DNA from: an uncultured Bacilli bacterium
Lineage (GTDB): Bacteria > Bacillota_I > Bacilli_A > RF39 > UBA660
Direction: 5' to 3'
NCBI GenBank assembly: GCA_947626215.1
Contig: CANQRJ010000019.1
Span: 1-17,552 of the forward strand
DNA length: 17,552 nucleotides
The position numbers and the translations under genes were made by a program. Each line of letters opens with the position of its first letter. Within the stretch, counting starts at the first letter, position 1. Shown here in pieces: positions 12,964 through 17,552 of this stretch. The notes below the pieces were generated by a model. That model was not told where the DNA came from and did not search any database. It saw nothing but the letters and a program-made list of their open reading frames with translations.

Positions 12964-13668
12964 ATGGATATTAGAAATGAAGAAGAAACTTCAAGAGAAA
13001 AAGACTTAAATTTTAGGTATAAGGACTTAACAGAAGAAGAAAAGTTTATAGACAATGTAATGACAGATGAGAATGAAAAAGAATCAGATAATAAAACAAA
13101 AGAACGTAAAATTACAAAAGAAGATATTATAAAGTCTGTAATGGAGCAAGTAAAGAAAGTAAAAATAGAAGATAAAACACAAGAGCCTTCAAATATGGAT
13201 AAATGGTTTAGTGAATATCAGAAGCAGCCTATAGCAATAAATAAAGAAAGAGTACAAACATATTTAGAAAATTATGAAGATTTAGAAAAGCTAATTAAGT
13301 TTAGAGAAGATAAGCTTGTTAGTGGAGAGGTTAAACCTGAAAGTAAAACATTAGAGATAAATAATATATCAAATTTAGATTTTTTAGAAAAATCTAATAT
13401 AAGCAAGGAAGAATTTTTCTCTAAAGTGGATTACAAGTTAAAAGAAATGAAGTTCTATTACAGAAACTTAAGTTTTCTTTTAAGAAATCTAAAGACTTAT
13501 GGATTTTTAGTTTATCAGTTTATTGCTTTTAAGTATTTCTTAAAGTTAAGTGAAAAAGATATACAAAAGTTAACTCCATTTAAAAATTTAGATTACTTAG
13601 ATAATCTTTCAATTAACTATTTAAAGAATAAGTTAGTTGAGGAGGCTAGGAAGGAATGTCAGGATTAG
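12964..13668 (+). CDS. Unknown charged protein, first gene of the recombination operon
   Basis: This 234-aa protein is not recognised. Residues 1-80 are strongly charged, low in hydrophobics and likely disordered (Glu/Lys/Asp-rich). The remainder is predicted helical, with an aromatic stretch around FYYRNLSFLLRNLKTYG and VYQFIAFKYFLKL that could be a buried helix pair; no confident membrane segment is seen. AAGGTGAG lies four bases before the ATG. The next gene starts inside its last codons (13-base overlap), so translation is coupled and the products may act together. Confidence 0.75.
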   Translation: MDIRNEEETSREKDLNFRYKDLTEEEKFIDNVMTDENEKESDNKTKERKITKEDIIKSVMEQVKKVKIEDKTQEPSNMDKWFSEYQKQPIAINKERVQTYLENYEDLEKLIKFREDKLVSGEVKPESKTLEINNISNLDFLEKSNISKEEFFSKVDYKLKEMKFYYRNLSFLLRNLKTYGFLVYQFIAFKYFLKLSEKDIQKLTPFKNLDYLDNLSINYLKNKLVEEARKECQD

Positions 13669-14639
13669 AAATTAAAACAATATATAATGCTATTCCTGAA
13701 AATGAAGAAATGAAAAGCTATATAGATTTAAAAGATATAAAAATTGAATCTAGAGAAGATTTAGTAAAAACTTGTCAGATTTTTAGAAATCCAAAGTTTG
13801 AAACTTTTAGAATTATATATATGAGAGATAATTCAATTATAAATTATGAGTCTGTTACTTCAAGACTTCCTAATAGTTGTAATATTTTTAGAGTAAAATC
13901 AAAAACACCATATTTAAAAACACAAAGAGGATTTGAAGATATATCAAGAAGAATGTACAGACTTGGTGCAAATGGATATTACCTACAACATAATCATCCC
14001 TCTGGAAATGCTAAGGCAAGTATTGAAGATATAAGAATCACTAATAAGATATGTAAAAATATAAAAGGATTTAGAGGACATATAATTATAGATCACGGAA
14101 CATATGCTTGGATTGAAGAGGATATGAAAGAAGATAAATTAATTGTTAAGAATAATATCAAAATAGAAGGATTACCAGATATAGATTCTCCGCAATTAAT
14201 TAAAGATAATCCACTAATACAAAAACGTATAAGTAGTAGAAATGATTTAGCAAGACTTATGTATGATATAAAACATTCAACTCATTATTCGAATTTGATA
14301 CTTACATCAGCAGACTCGTCAATTAGATTATTTCAAGAAATACCTAATACATTCATTAATATGAGTTATAGGCAAATAGGTGGATATATAAAAAATAGAT
14401 GTATTGATACTGGTTCAACAAGAGCTTTTCTTACTACTACAGATAAACCTTTTTTTGAAAGAGCAAAAGAGTTAGTTAATTTAGGATATGCTAGTGATTG
14501 TCTAGCATATACCGTAACTAATGAAAAAGCGACAATTATTGAGGGAGCAGATAAGAATTTTGTAGACCAAAATATATTTAAATGTATAGAAGATAGTGAT
14601 GGAAAAAGAAAGCTAGAAATAAAAGAAAAAGAAATATAA
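13656..14639 (+). CDS. Tandem JAB (RadC-like) protein, second domain degenerate
   Basis: The 327-aa protein has an intact JAMM/JAB metalloprotease-like site in its first half: Glu65, then HNHPSGNAKASIED (112-125), giving His112, His114, Ser122 and Asp125, as in RadC-type JAB domains. The second half repeats the pattern. SSRNDLARLMYDI (193-205) parallels ESREDLVKTCQIF (31-43), and the strand/helix order that follows also matches. There TTTDKPFFERA stands where the metal ligands should be, so that copy has lost its site. RadC-like JAB proteins are frequent on mobile elements; their biochemical role is unsettled. It overlaps the preceding gene by 13 bases with AGGAAGGA as ribosome site. Confidence 0.8.
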   Translation: MSGLEIKTIYNAIPENEEMKSYIDLKDIKIESREDLVKTCQIFRNPKFETFRIIYMRDNSIINYESVTSRLPNSCNIFRVKSKTPYLKTQRGFEDISRRMYRLGANGYYLQHNHPSGNAKASIEDIRITNKICKNIKGFRGHIIIDHGTYAWIEEDMKEDKLIVKNNIKIEGLPDIDSPQLIKDNPLIQKRISSRNDLARLMYDIKHSTHYSNLILTSADSSIRLFQEIPNTFINMSYRQIGGYIKNRCIDTGSTRAFLTTTDKPFFERAKELVNLGYASDCLAYTVTNEKATIIEGADKNFVDQNIFKCIEDSDGKRKLEIKEKEI

Positions 14640-14657
14640 TAGAAAGGATAGTATTAT

Positions 14658-14915
14658 ATGAAGAAATTAAATGAAGAAATAAAAGACATAGATACAAGTT
14701 ATGTGATAATTACAAAAGATGAAATTGAAAAGCTAATGAACGATATGAAAAAAGATTTATATCCTGAACCTACAGAAGAAGATATAAAAGAAATGGAAGA
14801 AGCATTCAATTTAACTCAAAAAGAAAAACAAATGCAAGAATTTAATGAGTTTATAGAGCAATCAAAGAAAGATTACGATTTTGAGGATAGAGAGGAGTAT
14901 AACTATGGGAGATAG
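14658..14915 (+). CDS. Small acidic helical protein, unknown
   Basis: The 85-aa protein is rich in Glu, Asp and Lys and predicted to be helical, possibly coiled coil (DEIEKLMNDMKKDLYPEPTE; KEKQMQEFNEFIEQSKKDY). No family is recognised. AGAAAGG precedes the start, 18 bases after the JAB gene, and its last codons overlap the start of the next gene by 11 bases, so it belongs to the same operon. Confidence 0.75.
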   Translation: MKKLNEEIKDIDTSYVIITKDEIEKLMNDMKKDLYPEPTEEDIKEMEEAFNLTQKEKQMQEFNEFIEQSKKDYDFEDREEYNYGR

Positions 14916-15582
14916 AGCAGTAATTAGTAATAAAAGTAAAAAAATGGGTGTGTATTTACATTGGTATGGATATAGAGAATTTGTTGAATCTGTTTTAGCA
15001 TATTGTGATGTAAAGAAATATAGAAGTCCTGATGTAGATGATGAGTATGGTTGGGCAAGACTTTGTCAAGTTGCTGGCAATACTATTGGTGGTAATCTAT
15101 CTATAGGTGTAGGAATATTTAATAGAATGGATACAGACAATTGGGATAATGGAACATACGTTATAAAAGATTGGGATATAGTAGATAGATTATTTACACA
15201 TTCAAAAGATGAAAAAATGAAAGATACAATGTTTGAAAATCTAAAGTACATTAATAATAAGCAACCTAAAGATGAGCAATTAAAAGAAGAGGAGTTAGAA
15301 GCTTTTGCAAAACTTTGGGAGATTAGACATTTAGATAGATTAAATGATGAAAGAAAAGTTGAGGTTGAAAAAATAATTAAAGAAGAAATAGAAAAACAGA
15401 AAAGTCAAGAACAAATAAAAACGGAAGATGTTATTAATAATATCGAAGAACAAGAAGAGATAAAAGGAGTTGTCGAAGAATTTGATTTAGATGTTCAAAA
15501 ACCGACAGAAAACGACTTAAAAGAAAAGAATAAAGAGTATGAAGTAATAGATAAAAAAGGAGATGATAGCTTTGCAAGATAA
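14905..15582 (+). CDS. Conserved mobile-element protein with GDRAVI start, unknown function
   Basis: The 225-aa protein begins MGDRAVISNKSKKMGVYLHW and continues with EYGWARLCQVAGN (about 50-62) and GTYVIKDWDIVDR. This N-terminal domain of about 110 residues recalls proteins I have seen in Firmicute prophages and conjugative elements, without known function. The last ~110 residues are acidic, low-complexity and probably disordered or coiled. The ATG at 14905 follows AGAGGAG and overlaps the end of the previous gene; an in-frame TTG at 14881 is less likely. The gene overlaps the next one. Confidence 0.75.
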   Translation: MGDRAVISNKSKKMGVYLHWYGYREFVESVLAYCDVKKYRSPDVDDEYGWARLCQVAGNTIGGNLSIGVGIFNRMDTDNWDNGTYVIKDWDIVDRLFTHSKDEKMKDTMFENLKYINNKQPKDEQLKEEELEAFAKLWEIRHLDRLNDERKVEVEKIIKEEIEKQKSQEQIKTEDVINNIEEQEEIKGVVEEFDLDVQKPTENDLKEKNKEYEVIDKKGDDSFAR

Positions 15583-15880
15583 TGTAATTTATAGTGATGA
15601 ACTTATTAATAATCCTCAAACAAAAGAAATAGAATATAAACCTTTAGATGTTTCAAAAAGAGATATGGATAATAGATTATTTGTATTATTACTTGAAAAA
15701 TATAAAATAAATCCATTTTCAAATTTGAGTGTAAAAGATGTAGCAAAAGATTTAGGAATGAATCAAAATAGTGCTAATCAATTATTTAAAAGAAAAGATT
15801 TTCCATCATTAAATTTTACAAAACCTAAACAAATATGTGTGCTATCATATTATTTGTGGAAGTTAGAAAGGAGAGATTAA
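15572..15880 (+). CDS. xis: Excisionase-like helix-turn-helix protein
   Basis: The ~102-aa protein has a C-terminal winged-helix/HTH segment, LSVKDVAKDLGMNQNSANQLFKRKDFPSLNFTKPKQICV in outline, and ends in LSYYLWKLERRD. Here KDFPS and the following strand resemble excisionases of Tn916-type elements. Xis proteins bend DNA at the element ends and favour excision. The TTG at 15572 is preferred because AAGGAG (15557-15562) lies nine bases before it; the ATG at 15563 directly abuts that site. Its stop overlaps the integrase start as TAATG, so both would be translated together. The size and HTH support Xis; a regulator of int is the alternative. Confidence 0.7.
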   Translation: MQDNVIYSDELINNPQTKEIEYKPLDVSKRDMDNRLFVLLLEKYKINPFSNLSVKDVAKDLGMNQNSANQLFKRKDFPSLNFTKPKQICVLSYYLWKLERRD

Positions 15881-15900
15881 TGGCAAAAGAAAAAGGAAAA

Positions 15901-15909
15901 GGTGAAGGC
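15901..15909 (+). repeat. Target-site duplication, left copy
   Basis: GGTGAAGGC here recurs exactly at 16071-16079, directly flanking the MITE. It codes for Gly-Glu-Gly of the integrase in the restored frame. Confidence 0.9.
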
Positions 15910-16070
15910 GATACTGCTGAAAAAATAATATTTTTCAAAAACACCAATCCACTTTTATATAAAAACCAATCATATATTAATATTTGTTTACCACAATAAT
16001 ATTAATTTTAGATGATTTTATATTAAAAAGTGGGATTGACTAACTTAAAAAATAGTTTTTCAGCAGCCTC
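15910..16070 (+). mobile_element. 161-bp MITE inserted in the integrase gene
   Basis: The ends are inverted repeats: GATACTGCTGAAAAA (15910-15924) against TTTTTCAGCAGCCTC (16056-16070) read in reverse, 13 of 15 matching. The similarity extends inward imperfectly to about 55 bases, including AATCCACTTTT on the left and AAAAGTGGGATT on the right, so the element can fold back on itself. It has no coding capacity. The 9-bp direct duplication of target sequence proves insertion. It must have been moved by a transposase encoded elsewhere; I cannot name the IS family. Confidence 0.9.
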
Positions 16071-16079
16071 GGTGAAGGC
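16071..16079 (+). repeat. Target-site duplication, right copy
   Basis: Second exact copy of GGTGAAGGC; the integrase frame continues directly from here with Ser-Val-Phe-Phe. Confidence 0.9.
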
Positions 16080-16214
16080 TCTGTATTTTTTAGAAAAGAT
16101 AGAAAAAAATGGGTAGCTCAATATTATGACTATGATCCAGTTACTCAAGAAAGAAAACATAAAGAAAAAAGTTTTGCAACTGAAGAAAAAGCAAAAGCAT
16201 ATTTACAATCTATA

Positions 16215-17333
16215 ATGTTTCAAAAAGAAAATCCAGTATATATTGAACATAATGGTATTCCATTAAAAGAATTAATGAAAACAATATTACAGAATAAATA
16301 TGATACAAATATTATTTCAGAATCTCAATATGAAAGAGTACAAAGAACACAAAAGAAGATTTTTAATAGTGCTGTGTCAAATAAAAATATAGATGAGATT
16401 ACACCAGAGGAGCTTCAAAAATATATAAATACATATAAAGATTTTAGCGATTCAACTATTAAAAAGGTAATGGAACAATTCAATAAAGCATTTAAATATG
16501 CTTTTGATAGAGGTTATATACTTAGAAATCCAATGGCACAAGTTATAAGACCTAAGAGCTTAAAACAAGAAAAACTTGTTAGAGCTATGACACTAGATGA
16601 AGAAAATCAATTTGTTAGTTATTTACAAAATAAGACTTTAAAAGAATGTCCGTATAGAAATGAATTTTTAATACAACTATTTATGGGATTAAGAATAGGA
16701 GAGTGTTTAGCATTAAGTACACATGATATAGACTTAGAACATAGAAGATTATATGTACATAAAACATTAACACATGGGATAAAAGGAGAAATAACAATGA
16801 GTAATTCTCCGAAGACAAAAGCAGGTAATAGATATTTACCTATACCAGATTCGTTATATCCATATATAGTAGAACAGATGAAATTTTGTGAAGAGCAAAA
16901 GAACAATGAAGAAAAATTATTGTTTAAACCTCCATTTAATAAATATACTAATGCAGAAAATGTAAATAGAGCATTAGCAAGAATATTAAATGAATTAAAT
17001 ATAGAACGTATGTCCTCTCATAGTTTACGACATACATATGCAACTAGAGCAATAGAAGCAGGAGTAACACCAGTAGTGTTACAAAAATTAATGGGACATA
17101 CAGATGTAGCAATTACACTTAATACATATACATCAGTATTCGATAAATATAAAGAAACTGAACTTGATAAAGTAAATCAATATTATATGAAACAAAACTT
17201 ATTACAAGAACCTAATCCTAATAATGTAATGTTAGATAATGGAACACAAGTAATAGAGATTAAACCTAATATAATTAAAGATGGAGTAGATGAAGATAAA
17301 TTAAATGAATCTTTAAAAGAGTATGAAAGATAG
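16215..17333 (+). CDS. Surviving integrase open frame lacking the arm-binding domain
   Basis: The first in-frame ATG after the MITE (MFQKENPVYI) would give a 372-aa protein with the core-binding and catalytic domains intact but without the ~55-residue N-terminus that binds arm sites in this family. No good ribosome site precedes it, so efficient translation is doubtful. If made, it might still bind core sites but should be poor at forming the full recombination complex. Confidence 0.6.
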   Translation: MFQKENPVYIEHNGIPLKELMKTILQNKYDTNIISESQYERVQRTQKKIFNSAVSNKNIDEITPEELQKYINTYKDFSDSTIKKVMEQFNKAFKYAFDRGYILRNPMAQVIRPKSLKQEKLVRAMTLDEENQFVSYLQNKTLKECPYRNEFLIQLFMGLRIGECLALSTHDIDLEHRRLYVHKTLTHGIKGEITMSNSPKTKAGNRYLPIPDSLYPYIVEQMKFCEEQKNNEEKLLFKPPFNKYTNAENVNRALARILNELNIERMSSHSLRHTYATRAIEAGVTPVVLQKLMGHTDVAITLNTYTSVFDKYKETELDKVNQYYMKQNLLQEPNPNNVMLDNGTQVIEIKPNIIKDGVDEDKLNESLKEYER

Positions 17334-17340
17334 TAATAAA

Positions 17341-17375
17341 GCCTTGCTAGAGTAATTATTGTAGCAAGGCAAAAT
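17341..17375 (+). terminator. Terminator after the integrase gene
   Basis: GCCTTGCTA (17341-17349) pairs with TAGCAAGGC (17362-17370) around a 12-base loop, seven bases after the stop. The following sequence is A-rich rather than T-rich, so termination may be modest; the hairpin itself is solid. Confidence 0.6.
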
Positions 17376-17390
17376 TGCAATATATATGTT

Positions 17391-17467
17391 GCGTGTTATT
17401 TTACTGTCAAGTCTTTGAGGTATGAAGGTTGAGCCTGTATTAAGGCTTTCAGAGATTTCTGCGTGTT
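17391..17467 (+). repeat. Possible integrase arm-type sites
   Basis: GCGTGTTA at 17391-17398 and GCGTGTT at 17461-17467 have a same-orientation counterpart at 165-172 near the other end. In the circular form all three would flank the joined att site, as arm-type sites do for Tn916-type integrases. The match is short, and the assignment is inference. No gene is seen in 17371-17552. Confidence 0.3.
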
Positions 17468-17502
17468 CTTTGAAGATAAAAATATATAAAAAAATAGCCT
17501 TT

Positions 17503-17516
17503 TTGAGATAAAAAAA
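17503..17516 (+). repeat. Candidate right attachment-site repeat
   Basis: TTGAGATAAAAAAA is identical to 75-88. It is followed by TCCTTGAAACCCTTG and then TGGTTGC, the latter again shared with the left end. It lies about 170 bases beyond the integrase stop, the usual place for an attachment site. Confidence 0.35.
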
Positions 17517-17552
17517 TCCTTGAAACCCTTGATATTACTGGTTGCCGTTCAA

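Larger units (their letters stand above)
15880..17333 (+). pseudogene. int: Tyrosine integrase gene interrupted by a 161-bp MITE
   Basis: From the TAATG overlap with the Xis-like gene the frame reads MAKEKGKGEG and is then broken by the insertion at 15910-16070 and its target duplication. Removing the insert plus one duplicate copy restores MAKEKGKGEGSVFFRKDRKK and a continuous 427-aa integrase of the size and layout of Tn916-family enzymes. The arm-binding N-terminus contains KKWVAQYYDYDP, followed by a SAM-like core-binding domain and the catalytic domain. Catalytic residues in restored numbering are Arg215 (GLRIGE), His324 and Arg327 (SHSLRHTYA), His350 (LMGHTD) and Tyr360 (TLNTYTSVF). All are present, so only the N-terminus is damaged. 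Insert plus duplication is 170 bases, not a multiple of three, and adds stops. Confidence 0.9.

Noticed and set aside
1..17552. CRISPR array, tRNA, rRNA or plasmid replication gene
   Set aside because: I looked for regular repeats, tRNA-like cloverleafs and replication initiator motifs and saw none.

Overview
The window is very AT-rich DNA (roughly a quarter G+C by eye) with AGA/ATA/TTA-dominated codons, GGAGG-type ribosome binding sites, A/T-rich sigma-A promoters and a Spo0A-type domain. This points to a spore-forming clostridium-like Firmicute; the species cannot be named from sequence alone. The content is that of an integrative mobilizable element carrying a defence cargo. A MobV relaxase with a recognisable oriT lies at the left, an Xis/tyrosine-integrase pair at the right, and a 14-bp direct repeat sits near each end (75-88 and 17503-17516). 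No replication initiator and no conjugative type IV secretion genes are present, so transfer would need a helper.

Layout. 1-462: candidate att repeat, a hairpin-rich non-coding stretch, a terminator, and an oriT with the TAGTGTG/TTA nick sequence known from pMV158. 463-3086: MobV relaxase, a HEPN-like gene of unknown function, and a decayed second copy of the relaxase 3' end, so the HEPN-like gene is flanked by direct repeats. 3087-3520: non-coding with a 38-bp perfect palindrome and a consensus promoter whose spacer holds a LexA (SOS) box. 3521-7376: ASCH-domain protein, then a type II restriction-modification module (C5 cytosine methyltransferase, Cro/C1-type control protein, Bsp6I-like endonuclease, second PD-(D/E)XK nuclease-like protein). 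A repeated (A/G)TGCAA-N7-(A/G)TTTGT motif stands before both the methyltransferase and the control gene. 7525-10024: an AbiJ-like abortive-infection protein and a KAP-family P-loop NTPase that is frameshifted at an A7 run. 10120-11190: on the minus strand, an orphan Spo0A effector domain with its own promoter and a 28-aa Cys-containing peptide behind a hairpin-rich leader. 11223-15880: XRE regulator, small Cys protein with a long leader, and a five-gene run (unknown, tandem JAB/RadC-like, two unknowns, Xis-like). 15880-17333: tyrosine integrase split near its 5' end by a 161-bp MITE with a 9-bp target duplication.

How it fits together. Xis/Int would excise the element, MobV would nick oriT for transfer by a helper, and the restriction-modification, AbiJ, KAP and possibly HEPN genes would protect the host. 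Regulation visible in the DNA includes an SOS-type promoter before the ASCH gene, control-protein sites in the restriction module, and a divergent promoter pair at the XRE regulator. The MITE in int and the KAP frameshift suggest this copy may be stranded and partly decaying.
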